Positions 8,749 to 17,109 of a DNA stretch of 63,830 nt are shown here, one piece after another. The notes below the pieces were generated by a model that had not been told where the DNA came from, did no database searches, and was given only the letters and a program-made list of their open reading frames with translations. Source of the stretch: Streptomyces beihaiensis. GTDB lineage: Bacteria; Actinomycetota; Actinomycetes; Streptomycetales; Streptomycetaceae. Location of the stretch: contig NZ_JAPHNL010000157.1 in assembly GCF_026274175.1 (NCBI RefSeq), positions 1-63,830 of the forward strand, written 5' to 3'. The first letter of the stretch is position 1. Each line of letters begins with the position of its first letter. Position numbers and translations under genes: made by a program.

Positions 8749-9837
8749 TCACGGGCGGTCGTGCCAGCGCAACCGCCCGGGTGTGGCCCGACGGGCCGTT
8801 GTCTGCGCCTCGTAAGGCAGGGCGCCGTCCGGCATGTTGATCAGTTCCATCTGGATGCCCGTCGCGGTGCCGAAATACAGCCAGCGGTCTCCGGCGATCG
8901 GGCCGCTCGCGATCGTCTCCGGCTCTCCCATCAGCGTCACTCCGGGCTGCCTGCGCAGGTAGGCGGCGGCCGTGTCGACGTCGTCCACGTAGAAGGCGAG
9001 GTGGTGGCCTCCGACATCGCTGTTGCGGGGCGGCCGTGTGCGCAGAGCGTTTGTCCCGCACTGAGAGAGTTCTACGTTGGCTGTGGGGCCGGTGCGCAGC
9101 ACGACCCGCCGCTCCCGCTCGGTCCCGGGCGGCCGGTGACTCGTGGGTACCGACGCGGGTGGCCACTCGACGATCTCGGCGCCGAGGACGTCGGTGAAGA
9201 AGTCCGTCGCCGCGTCCAGGTCGACCACCGTGTACCCGACATGGTCGACGCCCAGCAGACGCAGCGGCCCCTCCCCCCGGGCGGTGCGTGCCGGCACGAA
9301 CCGCCCGGCGTACGTGCCGCGGCCGGCCGTGGGGGACGGCGGCCCGCACAGGGCGAACATCATGCCCCACGGGCTCAGGAACCAGCGCCGCGCCTCCTCC
9401 GGCCCTTCGCCGGCCTCCGCCGGGCCGAGACGCACGACATCGTTGGCGCGCAGGTGCTCTTCCGCGGAGTCGAGGTCCACCACCCGCAGCGCCAGGTGAT
9501 GGCCGCCTACATCGCTCGGCCCCGGCGGCGAGGTGACCTGGCCGGGTGCCGAGTACTCGAAGAGCTCCAGGTTGCTGTACGGGCCGAGCCTGACCAGGGC
9601 GACGTGGGCCCGCGCCCGGGGGTGAACACCGAGTTTGCGTGTCATCCAGTCGCCGGACGCGGCCTCGACAGGCCCTTCCCGATAGCACAGCTCACCACCG
9701 AGTACGTCGGTGAAGAAGGCGACCGCGTCGTTCAGGTCGGGCACGGTGAACGCGTAATGGTCCACGGCCCGAGCGGTCGGCAGGCCGCTGGTTGTGGGTG
9801 CGGGCCTGGCAGATGATGTAGGCGCAGCGCTGAGCAT
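8749..9837 (-). CDS. Two-domain VOC (glyoxalase-fold) protein, likely 2-epi-5-epi-valiolone epimerase type
   Basis: 362 aa with two vicinal-oxygen-chelate domains, each opening with VDHY/VGYTVxDLxxAxxFFTDVLG (residues about 24 and 210) and each carrying a DVGGHHLA metal-ligand segment. The second ends WLYFGTATGIQMELINMPDG, with the metal-binding Glu. Tandem VOC proteins such as CetB and ValD epimerise 2-epi-5-epi-valiolone in C7-cyclitol pathways, and the EEVS gene lies 1.3 kb away. The assignment rests on fold plus context. The ATG at 9837 has a strong AGGGGGGA site and heads the minus-strand operon; a MarR-type palindrome is 93 bases upstream. Confidence 0.8.
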   Translation of the reverse strand: MLSAAPTSSARPAPTTSGLPTARAVDHYAFTVPDLNDAVAFFTDVLGGELCYREGPVEAASGDWMTRKLGVHPRARAHVALVRLGPYSNLELFEYSAPGQVTSPPGPSDVGGHHLALRVVDLDSAEEHLRANDVVRLGPAEAGEGPEEARRWFLSPWGMMFALCGPPSPTAGRGTYAGRFVPARTARGEGPLRLLGVDHVGYTVVDLDAATDFFTDVLGAEIVEWPPASVPTSHRPPGTERERRVVLRTGPTANVELSQCGTNALRTRPPRNSDVGGHHLAFYVDDVDTAAAYLRRQPGVTLMGEPETIASGPIAGDRWLYFGTATGIQMELINMPDGALPYEAQTTARRATPGRLRWHDRP

Positions 9838-9929
9838 GCAGTCCCCCCTTGGACGGTGCGTCGGGCGCCTTTGGCACGCCCGCCACCGGCAGGGCAGCGC
9901 ACCCGAACGCTGGCGACAGTAGAGGAACA

Positions 9930-9947
9930 TTCTTGCGCACGCAAGAA
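9930..9947. promoter_or_regulatory. MarR-type operator, copy 1
   Basis: Perfect palindrome TTCTTGCG-CA-CGCAAGAA in the divergent region between the VOC operon and the MarR gene. A near-identical palindrome precedes the EEVS gene at 10907-10924. Confidence 0.75.
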
Positions 9948-10232
9948 CAATCACTTCCGGTCGAGTGCACGATTCATCAAAGATCGCGTAGTTGACCTGC
10001 GCTTTTCCTCCTCCTGTGGAGTCGGTGCGCGTCGCCACATCAGCAAGGACCCTCCATGATCGTTGTGTGGGCATGAAAAGAACGGGGTTACTTCGGGTTT
10101 TCGTGAGAGGCTGCGGCTCGTATGCTGGGCGTTAACCCGACGCGCCCGAGTTCCGGTTGCGCCCGATCCGGGTTCCTGCTTGCTCTCCCCGAGGCAGACG
10201 ACGAGACCCTTCGAGCACAGAAGGCAGCAGCC

Positions 10233-10676
10233 ATGCGACCACGCAAGGAAGACGGCATCGAGCTGTGGAGCCAGCTGTCGGTACTGGTCGCGGAAGTCGG
10301 GACCACGCTGGACAGGAAACTCTCCGAAGACTTCGGACTTGGGTTGACCGACTTCCTGTCGCTGCAGGCCCTGAGCTCCGGAGACCCGGCCGGTATGCGG
10401 ATGAACCATCTAGCCCAGCGGCTCGGGCTCAATCAGTCCTCGGCCACCCGAGCCGTGGCACGGCTGGAGAAGCGCGAATTCGCGGAGCGAGTCGCCCACG
10501 GCACGGACCGTCGAGGTGTGGTGGTGCGCATCACCCATGAGGGACGTGCGATCGTCACGGACATCAGCCGACTCTTCCGCCAGGAAGTGGGAGCGGCTCT
10601 CGAGGTGGCGGCCCTGGACAGCAGGACCAGCTCGGTCGTGGCCCGGCTGCGGTATGCGCCGACCCTCGATCACTGA
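10233..10676 (+). CDS. MarR-family regulator of the cyclitol cluster
   Basis: 147 aa winged-helix protein. The DNA-binding region is MNHLAQRLGLNQSSATRAVARLEKREFAERV, followed by the wing GTDRRGVVVRITHEG. The ATG at 10233 (MRPRKEDGIELW) matches where MarR homology begins; the frame extends 37 codons upstream without similarity. It is divergent from the VOC operon across a region containing the 18-bp palindrome and lies just upstream of the EEVS operon, which carries the same palindrome, so local repression of both arms is likely. MarR proteins commonly respond to small phenolic or enone-like ligands. Confidence 0.88.
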   Translation: MRPRKEDGIELWSQLSVLVAEVGTTLDRKLSEDFGLGLTDFLSLQALSSGDPAGMRMNHLAQRLGLNQSSATRAVARLEKREFAERVAHGTDRRGVVVRITHEGRAIVTDISRLFRQEVGAALEVAALDSRTSSVVARLRYAPTLDH

Positions 10677-10689
10677 GCCCCCCTCGCGC

Positions 10690-10725
10690 CGAGAAGCCCC
10701 TGCCGTGACCGGCAGGGGCTTCTCG
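10690..10725 (+). terminator. Terminator of the MarR gene
   Basis: Perfect 16-base stem (10690-10705 and 10710-10725) with a TGAC loop, 13 bases after the stop codon. Confidence 0.85.
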
Positions 10726-10789
10726 CGTTCCATGGCGGGCCCGAACGCCGTCCGCGGACCCAATCTCTTGCGAGAGAAAGGATCCGGAC

Positions 10790-10849
10790 ATGGGCGTCAC
10801 GCCTGATCGCGCCATCCGCTTCCGCCTAAAATGCCAGCTCACACGCTGA
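10790..10849 (+). CDS. Possible 19-aa leader peptide ORF
   Basis: ATG preceded by AAAGGA at a good distance encodes MGVTPDRAIRFRLKCQLTR and stops at 10847-10849. It lies between the MarR terminator and the operator of the EEVS promoter. Just upstream, 10764-10777 is an imperfect palindrome TCTCTTGCGAGAGA that shares the CTTGCG half-site. Coding is unproven. The stretch 10726-11087 holds no other gene. Confidence 0.2.
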   Translation: MGVTPDRAIRFRLKCQLTR

Positions 10850-10906
10850 TTTCAAGAGCTCCGAAGCCACTCCGACACGCGAAACACGGCGCGCCACTTC
10901 TATCTA

Positions 10907-10924
10907 TCCTTGCGTGCGCAAGAA
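10907..10924. promoter_or_regulatory. MarR-type operator, copy 2
   Basis: TCCTTGCG-TG-CGCAAGAA, one mismatch from perfect symmetry and from copy 1. It is flanked on both sides by TATCTA, which resembles a -10 element. It is 163 bases upstream of the EEVS start. Confidence 0.7.
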
Positions 10925-11087
10925 TATCTATGGCAAGGTCATCTGCAGGGGGGCCGCACCACGGAGCGTGGTGGTCAGGTCCAGCGGCTGAAGTGACCAG
11001 GTTTCGCCGCGCAGACACGCGTTCGTGCTGCCCCGCAGCAATCCGCGACGGACATGACGACACTCTTCGTCGAAGGGCAGACGCCTG

Positions 11088-12347
11088 ATGCAGCAAGACA
11101 CCCAGATAGCCCGGAGCAACGACGGCCTGTTCGCAGTCGGCAGTCCTGTGACGCATTGGTCGGTGCGGACCAGCAATCCGGTCCAGTACGAGATCCGGGC
11201 CGGGGAGAACCTTCTGGACCCGCAGAACACCACCATCCTCGAGGACACCGACGGCACAACCGGTCTCCGCCGCATCGTCGTCACCGACTCCATGGTGGAT
11301 TCCCTCTACGGAGACCGCATACGCGGCTACTTCGAGCACCATGGCGTCGACCATGAGGTCCTGGTCCTGGACGCCGGTGAGACCCACAAGTCGATCGACG
11401 CAGTCCTGCGGGTCACCGAAGCCCTGGACTCCTTCGGCATCGATCGCAGGAGGGAGCCGGTGATCGCCATCGGCGGCGGTGTTCTCATGGACATCGTCGG
11501 TTTCGCGGCCAGCCTCTACCGCCGCTCCACTCCGTTCATCCGGATCCCGACCACGCTGATCGGCCTTGTGGACGCGGGAGTGGGCGCCAAGACCGGCGTC
11601 AACCACAACGGGCACAAGAACCGGCTCGGCACCTATTTCCCGGCTGACCGCACGCTGTTGGACCGCACGTTCCTCACCACCCTCGACGATCGACACATCA
11701 GCAACGGCCTGGCCGAGATCCTCAAGATCGCCCTGATCAAGGACGCACGGCTCTTCGACCTGTTGGAGCAGCACGGTGCCGAACTGCTGCGCAACAAGAT
11801 GCAGAGCCCGGAGACCGGAGTCGGCCTCACCCCCGCGGACGCCCCGGTCGACCAGCGGCTCGCGGCCCGTGGGCTGCACCTTGATCCTGCGACCGAGGTC
11901 GTCGAGCGTGCCATTCACGGCATGCTGGAGGAACTGCAGCCCAATTTGTGGGAAAAGGTGCTGGAGCGGGTCGTCGACTACGGCCACACCTTCAGCCCGA
12001 CCATCGAGATGCACGCACTGCCCACCCTGCTGCACGGCGAAGCCGTAACGGTGGACATGGCGCTCACCACCGTGATGGCCGAGCGCCGTGGGCTGGTCAG
12101 CGTCTACCAGCGCGAGCGCGTCCTCGGCGTGATGGCGCAGCTCGGCCTGCCCACCTGGCACTCGCTGTGCACGCCGGAGGTGCTGGTGCCCGCGCTGCGC
12201 GATACCGTCCGGCACCGTGATGGCAAACAGCGTCTGCCGCTTCCGGTCGGAATCGGCAGCGCGATCTTCGCCAACGACGTCACGGAGACCGAACTCGCCG
12301 CGTCGGCACAGACCTTGGCCGAACTGTCGGCGGGAGCGCGGCGATGA
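11088..12347 (+). CDS. Sedoheptulose 7-phosphate cyclase, 2-epi-5-epi-valiolone synthase (EEVS) type
   Basis: 419 aa, dehydroquinate-synthase fold. The NAD loop is PVIAIGGGVLMDIVGFAASL (124-143), then PTTLIGLVDAGVGAKTGVNHNGHKNRLGTY (154-183). Zn ligands are Glu210 (GLAEILK), His300 (DYGHTF) and His316 (LLHGE). Leu283, Asp297 and His376 align with the three residues I recall as diagnostic of EEVS in ValA (L267, D281, H360); all three are offset by exactly 16. It should cyclise sedoheptulose 7-phosphate to 2-epi-5-epi-valiolone, the entry step of C7-cyclitols such as validamycin and gabosines. It heads the plus-strand operon, is coupled by ATGA to the first cupin, and has an operator upstream. 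Confidence 0.9.
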   Translation: MQQDTQIARSNDGLFAVGSPVTHWSVRTSNPVQYEIRAGENLLDPQNTTILEDTDGTTGLRRIVVTDSMVDSLYGDRIRGYFEHHGVDHEVLVLDAGETHKSIDAVLRVTEALDSFGIDRRREPVIAIGGGVLMDIVGFAASLYRRSTPFIRIPTTLIGLVDAGVGAKTGVNHNGHKNRLGTYFPADRTLLDRTFLTTLDDRHISNGLAEILKIALIKDARLFDLLEQHGAELLRNKMQSPETGVGLTPADAPVDQRLAARGLHLDPATEVVERAIHGMLEELQPNLWEKVLERVVDYGHTFSPTIEMHALPTLLHGEAVTVDMALTTVMAERRGLVSVYQRERVLGVMAQLGLPTWHSLCTPEVLVPALRDTVRHRDGKQRLPLPVGIGSAIFANDVTETELAASAQTLAELSAGARR

Positions 12348-13117
12348 AGCCAGACGCTACGGCACCTGCGCCGACACCCGGTGCCGGGCCGGGATTCACC
12401 TCGATCGGAACGGTGACGGGTGCGGCCACGGTCTACGGAGTACATGGCGCGGCCGGACGCACCCGCTGGAAGTGTTTCGCCGGTAGGCGTCAACTCGCCT
12501 CGGCCACCGAGGCCGTCGAGTGGGCGTCGATTCCTCCCGGCGGTGTCAGTGGCGAGCACCGTCATACACGGACCGAGGAGATCTATCTCGTCCTGCGTGG
12601 CCGGGGCGAGTTCCTCTTCAACGGCCGCCCCCACCCCGTCGGCCCGGGGTCGCTCGCCCTGACGGCTGTGGGCAATGTGCACGGGCTGCGCAACGTCTCG
12701 GACACCGATCTCGACTGGTGGGTGATCGAGTCCCTCGCGCCGAGCACGAGCGCCGTTCTGTCCGGAGCCACATACAGACCAGGAGTACCCCCCATGGGCG
12801 ACAGCGTCATTCACGATCTTTTCAAGGAGCGCACGGTATCGACCGCAGGAGTCTTCGGCGGCCCGCTGCGCGGGGTCGAGGTCACCGAACTGGAGGCCGG
12901 GGACCGGTGCTTCCTGGGCTCCGACGACGCGGAGCTGGCGGTCTTCGTCCACAGCGGCCAAGGCTGGGCAAGGGCCGCCGACGGTACCTCGGCGGAGCTG
13001 GCCGCCGACACCTGCGTCACGCTCGGCGCCCGTACGAGGACCAGGGTCGAGGCCGCCAGTCCACTCCGGCTGCTGATCGTGACACTGGCGGTACCGCGGC
13101 ACCCTGCGGAGGCGTAG
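12344..13117 (+). CDS. Bicupin-like protein with one metal-binding cupin domain
   Basis: 257 aa. The first cupin has motif 1 GEHRHTRTEEIYLVLRGRG (His72, His74, Glu78 or Glu79) and motif 2 GPGSLALTAVGNVHGLRN (His113, Asn117), a full metal site. The second half (residues about 150-255) has a cupin-like pattern but no His ligands. The start ATG overlaps the EEVS stop (ATGA). Cupins in such clusters act as isomerases, dehydratases or dioxygenases; the reaction here cannot be assigned. Confidence 0.8.
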   Translation: MKPDATAPAPTPGAGPGFTSIGTVTGAATVYGVHGAAGRTRWKCFAGRRQLASATEAVEWASIPPGGVSGEHRHTRTEEIYLVLRGRGEFLFNGRPHPVGPGSLALTAVGNVHGLRNVSDTDLDWWVIESLAPSTSAVLSGATYRPGVPPMGDSVIHDLFKERTVSTAGVFGGPLRGVEVTELEAGDRCFLGSDDAELAVFVHSGQGWARAADGTSAELAADTCVTLGARTRTRVEAASPLRLLIVTLAVPRHPAEA

Positions 13118-13512
13118 TGATCATCTCGACACTGCACGAGCCGGTACGAGTGGCCGCGGCCACCACGCCCGAGGCCGCCACGGCCGAGTGGCAGTGCCTG
13201 GTCCGCAGAGGAATGCTGCACAGCGAGTGCGAGGCCATCGAGCACTGGAAGCTGCCCGCAGGCGCCACTTTGGAGGTGGCCTCCGGCCACGGAGTGGAGG
13301 AGGCGCTGCTCGTCCTCGACGGCGAACTCGTCGTCCCCTCGGCCTCCGGTGACCGACATGTGCGAGCCGGCCAGCTCGCTCTGGTGCCGCACGGGACCGA
13401 CGGGCAGGTCCGGGCAGGCGACGGCCCGGTGCGGCTCATCACGGTGCGCACCCTGGCGGGCTCGGTCTCCGACCGGCTGCCGCCTCGCGTACCCGAACTG
13501 GTCGCTTCCTGA
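13117..13512 (+). CDS. Small cupin-domain protein
   Basis: 131 aa from a GTG that shares its G with the TAG of the preceding gene, with GGAGG five bases upstream. The pattern WKLPAGATLEVASGHGVEEALLVLDGELV then VRAGQLALVPHGTDGQVRAG is a cupin fold with an incomplete metal motif (one His per half). It may form a complex with the preceding bicupin. Function unknown. Confidence 0.75.
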   Translation: MIISTLHEPVRVAAATTPEAATAEWQCLVRRGMLHSECEAIEHWKLPAGATLEVASGHGVEEALLVLDGELVVPSASGDRHVRAGQLALVPHGTDGQVRAGDGPVRLITVRTLAGSVSDRLPPRVPELVAS

Positions 13513-13549
13513 CCGCGGGCCCGAAGCCACACCGACCGAAAGGAGCATC

Positions 13550-14470
13550 GTGCGCGCAGTCGTCCTCTCCGCCTACGGAGGGCCGGAACAGCTCGCGGTG
13601 TCGCAGGTTCCAGAGCCTGCCGCACCCGATGCGGACGGAATCCTGATCCGCACCGCGGCGGCCGCCGTCAATCCCGTCGATCTCCAGACGCGGGCCGGAA
13701 AGCACGCGGAGCACAGCGCCCTGCAGCCGCCCATGGTGCTCGGCTGGGATGTGGCGGGAACGGTCACCGCCGTGGGCGAGCACGTCACCGACTTCCGCCC
13801 CGGGGACCGTGTGGTGGCGATGTCGGCGCAGATGGCGACCGGCCGCGGGACGTATGCCGAAGTGCTGGCCCTTCCCGCGGCCATCGCCGCACCGGCCCCC
13901 GTGTCCGTCCCTCTCACCACGGCCGCAGCCCTGCCCCTGGCCGGGCTCACGGCGCAGCAGGCGCTCGACACGCTCGACCTGCCCGAGGGCGCCACGCTGC
14001 TCGTCACCGGCGCCCTCGGTTCGGTCGGCGGACTTGCCCTGCAGTTGGCACGGCTGCGGGGACTGCGGGCCGTGGCGCATGTCCGGCATGCCTGTGACGC
14101 CGAGGAGGCCCGGGGGCTGGGAGCACAGGATGTGATCGTGGGCGCGGACCTGTTCACCGCGGTCGGCGTGGCGGCGGCCGACGGGCTGGTGGAGACGGCT
14201 GGGCTGGCGTCGGCGATCGGCGCCGTACGCGACAACGGGCGCGTCGTCTCCGTCGTGCCGACCCGGCGCCCCGTCGCAGAGCGCGCGATCACCGTGACGG
14301 TGTCCCACGTCGAACAGGACGGTGCGTGCCTGACCGGGCTGTCCGAGCTCGTCGACAGCGGCGCCCTGCACCTGCGGAAGCACAAGGAACTCGGCTTCGA
14401 CGGCGCGGCCGACGCCCATCGGCTGCTGGCCGACGGCGGCGTACGAGGCAAGCTCCTGATCGTGCCGTAG
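13550..14470 (+). CDS. Medium-chain dehydrogenase/reductase (quinone oxidoreductase-like)
   Basis: 306 aa, GTG start with AAAGGAG. The GroES-like domain has NPVDLQTRAG and LGWDVAGTVTAVGEHV, and the nucleotide-binding domain has LLVTGALGSVGGLALQLARL (the AxGxVG-type NADPH motif). No structural or catalytic zinc cysteines are present. Such enzymes reduce enones or quinones with NADPH; reduction of a cyclohexenone intermediate fits the cluster. It lies 37 bases after the small cupin in the same direction. Confidence 0.87.
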   Translation: MRAVVLSAYGGPEQLAVSQVPEPAAPDADGILIRTAAAAVNPVDLQTRAGKHAEHSALQPPMVLGWDVAGTVTAVGEHVTDFRPGDRVVAMSAQMATGRGTYAEVLALPAAIAAPAPVSVPLTTAAALPLAGLTAQQALDTLDLPEGATLLVTGALGSVGGLALQLARLRGLRAVAHVRHACDAEEARGLGAQDVIVGADLFTAVGVAAADGLVETAGLASAIGAVRDNGRVVSVVPTRRPVAERAITVTVSHVEQDGACLTGLSELVDSGALHLRKHKELGFDGAADAHRLLADGGVRGKLLIVP

Positions 14471-14543
14471 CCCCGTCGGCAACCCGCTCGCGCGTCGGAT
14501 CTGCCAGGTTCCGGAACAGCTCAGAACGATAGGGAAGCAACCA

Positions 14544-15038
14544 GTGGACGAACGGTACGGTCGCGGGGTTCCCGGTGCCGGCACGGACAGCGGCTCCCGG
14601 CTCTGGGAGCGGGTCGTTCCTCTGTTCACCACTATCGAGGGGCGGCTCGACCGTACGCTCCAAGGCCGTCACGGCTTGAGTCTCGCTCCCCTCATGGCAC
14701 TCGGCGCGGTGGCACTCAGCTCTGCTCAGGAGCCGGCGACGGTGGGCACGGTGGCCCGGCGACTGGGGGTGACCGCTTCCTCTGCGAGCCGCCTGCTCAC
14801 CCACTTGGAACGCTCGGCCCTGGTGAGCCGGGCGTCCCAGACCGGCGACCGGCGTATCGGCCACTTGCGGGCCACGGAGGCGGGCCGGAACATGTGGGAG
14901 CAGGCCAGTCGTACGCTCGCCAGCGAACTGGACGCGGCCTTCAATACGTTGGCCTTCGACGAGAAGTACGCTCACATCGTGGCCCGGCTGTGCCGGGCCG
15001 AGGCCGCTCCACGCGCCGAGGAGCCACCTTCCGCGTGA
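14544..15038 (+). CDS. MarR-family regulator (second of the cluster)
   Basis: 164 aa, GTG start after AGGGAAG. The helix-turn-helix is TVGTVARRLGVTASSASRLLTHLERSALVSR with the wing TGDRRIGHLRATEAG. It follows the reductase gene in the same direction after 73 bases, so it may be cotranscribed with the EEVS operon. Its target is not apparent. Confidence 0.85.
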   Translation: MDERYGRGVPGAGTDSGSRLWERVVPLFTTIEGRLDRTLQGRHGLSLAPLMALGAVALSSAQEPATVGTVARRLGVTASSASRLLTHLERSALVSRASQTGDRRIGHLRATEAGRNMWEQASRTLASELDAAFNTLAFDEKYAHIVARLCRAEAAPRAEEPPSA

Positions 15039-15045
15039 GCCGGGT

Positions 15046-15654
15046 TCACGCTTCCCGGCCGGGCCATGCCGTCATGGCGAGTCCGGCCACTTGCTTCAGC
15101 TCCGCCGCACTCGCCCCGTCCCGCGCCTGCTGGGACATGCCTTGGACCACTGCGGCGAAGTACACGGCCAGAGCCCGGGTGTCAGTGCCCTCGGGCAATG
15201 AACCGACCGCCACGGCGTCGGTCAGCCGTTTGTCGAAGGCGTGGACGTTCGCCACCCTTCGCTCCCGCAGATCCCGCTCGATGTCGGCTGTCTGCACCGA
15301 GTAGTTCGTCGCCGCCGTCGTGATCAGACAGCCTGCCGGATGCTGCGGGTCCGTGTAGGACACGGCGGCCTCGCGCAGCATCCTGGCGAACCCCGCGCGG
15401 GCATCGCTCTCCTCCTCCAGCGCCCTGCCCATGAAAGCGCCGAAGGTCCCGCCGTAGCGCTCCACGACCTCGGTGAAGAGCTTGCGCTTGTCTCCGTAGG
15501 CCGCGTACAGACTGGGCGGAGAGATCCCCATCGCGTGGGTCAGGTCCGCGATGGAAGTGCCCTCGTAGCCGTGCTGCCAGAACAGCAGCGTGGCCTGCAC
15601 GAGCCCCGCCTCACGATCGAAACTGCGCGGTCGTCCCCGTCGCGTCCTCGTCAT
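15046..15654 (-). CDS. TetR-family regulator
   Basis: 202 aa. After a basic start (MTRTRRGRPRSFDREAG), the HTH segment is TSIADLTHAMGISPPSLYAAYGDKRKLFTEV, followed by an AcrR-like ligand domain. It is divergent from the SDR gene with only 74 bases between the starts, the usual arrangement for a repressor of its neighbour. It converges on the MarR gene, with 7 bases between the stops. Confidence 0.9.
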   Translation of the reverse strand: MTRTRRGRPRSFDREAGLVQATLLFWQHGYEGTSIADLTHAMGISPPSLYAAYGDKRKLFTEVVERYGGTFGAFMGRALEEESDARAGFARMLREAAVSYTDPQHPAGCLITTAATNYSVQTADIERDLRERRVANVHAFDKRLTDAVAVGSLPEGTDTRALAVYFAAVVQGMSQQARDGASAAELKQVAGLAMTAWPGREA

Positions 15655-15667
15655 GCACCTATTTTAC

Positions 15668-15677
15668 AGCGATCGCT
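15668..15677. promoter_or_regulatory. Candidate TetR operator
   Basis: AGCGATCGCT, a perfect 10-bp palindrome inside TTAC...GTAA, in the TetR/SDR divergent region. The same region contains two GTAATT direct repeats. Confidence 0.4.
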
Positions 15678-15728
15678 ACGTAATTGATGTAAGGTAATTC
15701 CATAGTCAACCCTACAGATTGGAAGGTC

Positions 15729-16496
15729 ATGGGCGCTCTGACAGGCAAGACGGCTCTGGTGACGGGCGGCAGTCGGGGGATCGGTCGCGCGACCGCGGAA
15801 CGGCTTGGCCGCGAAGGCGCCCTCGTGGCTGTGCACTACGGGCGCAATGCCGCCGCGGCCGACGAGGCGGTGGGCGCCATCCGCGCGCAGGGCGGCGCGG
15901 CGTTCCCCGTGCGGGCCGAGCTCGGCACCAGCGGTGATGTGGAGGCCCTGTGGGCCGAGTTCGACCGGCAGATCATCGAGCACGGTGACGGCGCCGGTCT
16001 CGACATCCTCGTCAACAACGCAGGCATCACGCCGCGCGGTCACATCGAGGAGACCACACCCGAAGCCTTCGACGAGGCGTTCGCGGTCAACGTGCGTGCC
16101 CCGTTCTTCCTCACGCAGCAGGGCCTCACACGCCTGCGGGACGGCGGCCGGATCATCAACATCTCATCCGGGGCCACGCGTATCGCGCTGACCGACATCA
16201 TCGCGTACAGCATGACCAAGGGGGCCATCGACACCCTCACGCTCACGCTCGCCAAGGCCATCGGCAACCGGGGCATCACCGTCAACTCGGTGGCGCCCGG
16301 CATCATCGACACCGACATGAACGCCTCCTGGCTGCGGGGCAACGAGGCCGCCGAACAGTCCGCCGCGGAACTCTCGGCCCTCGGGCGTGTGGGCCGTCCC
16401 GATGACGTGGCCGACATCGTGGCCTTCGTCGCTTCTGACGACGCACGCTGGCTGACCGGACAGGTCATCGACGCCACCGGCGGTTCCCAGCTCTGA
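15729..16496 (+). CDS. SDR-family oxidoreductase
   Basis: 255 aa classical short-chain dehydrogenase. NAD(P) motif TGGSRGIGRATAERLG at 13-28, LVNNAGITPRG, catalytic Ser in INISSGATRIA, and YSMTKGA (Tyr and Lys of YxxxK). The C-terminal GRVGRPDDVADIVAFVASDDARWLTGQVIDATGG is typical. The substrate is unknown. It is probably repressed by the adjacent TetR and could be a tailoring or detoxification enzyme. Confidence 0.92.
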   Translation: MGALTGKTALVTGGSRGIGRATAERLGREGALVAVHYGRNAAAADEAVGAIRAQGGAAFPVRAELGTSGDVEALWAEFDRQIIEHGDGAGLDILVNNAGITPRGHIEETTPEAFDEAFAVNVRAPFFLTQQGLTRLRDGGRIINISSGATRIALTDIIAYSMTKGAIDTLTLTLAKAIGNRGITVNSVAPGIIDTDMNASWLRGNEAAEQSAAELSALGRVGRPDDVADIVAFVASDDARWLTGQVIDATGGSQL

Positions 16497-16588
16497 CACA
16501 CGACTCAGGCGTAGAGCGGGCATTACGGACAGGGTGTCAACGGGGACACCGCAACATCATTCACGACACCCTGAGGTTGGGGGACTCC

Positions 16589-16951
16589 ATGCATGTCGTC
16601 ATCGCCTGGTGGGACACGAACCGTTCCACCGCTACTTCGCACATTGGGAATCCAGAGAGCGGTGCCCGTCCGGGCACCCCCCGCAACAGCGCGGATCTCT
16701 TCCATGATGGCGAGTTCCCGGGCCTGCGGGGTGGCAGCTGGATATCCGACCCGATGGCAGGCCGACAGGGTCTGGCCCTGCTGTGGGACGACTCGGCCGC
16801 CGCCGCCCGGTTTCTGCCGAAGATCGCAGCGAAGACGTTCGGCGGCTCTCCGAACCACCGATGGGCCTTCGAGCTGAACGAGGCACCCCAGCCGCAACAG
16901 GACGGGCCCGTCGGGATGCCGAAGGAGATCAGTCTCCTGCTCCACGCCTGA
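16589..16951 (+). CDS. YdhR/ABM-type small alpha-beta barrel protein
   Basis: 120 aa from an ATG with GGGGGACTCC before it. MHVVIAWWDT, GGSWISDPMAGRQGLALLWDD and the C-terminal FELNE resemble a group of actinobacterial proteins with a dimeric ferredoxin-like (monooxygenase-type) fold that start MHVVIVWWDL. The assignment is by remembered family pattern and no catalytic residue is evident. It is the last gene before the right att repeat. Confidence 0.55.
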   Translation: MHVVIAWWDTNRSTATSHIGNPESGARPGTPRNSADLFHDGEFPGLRGGSWISDPMAGRQGLALLWDDSAAAARFLPKIAAKTFGGSPNHRWAFELNEAPQPQQDGPVGMPKEISLLLHA

Positions 16952-17109
16952 CACTCAAACTCCGTGCCCCCGGTACTCCCCCGCACCGGGGGCACGGGAC
17001 TTCTCGGCGGAAGCGGCGCTGCCGACTCCCCGTCCTGCCAGTTCCAGGACCAGTCCATGGATCAGGCATCTGCGCTGGTCAGATCCTTGGTTCCACCCCA
17101 AGCGCCGTC

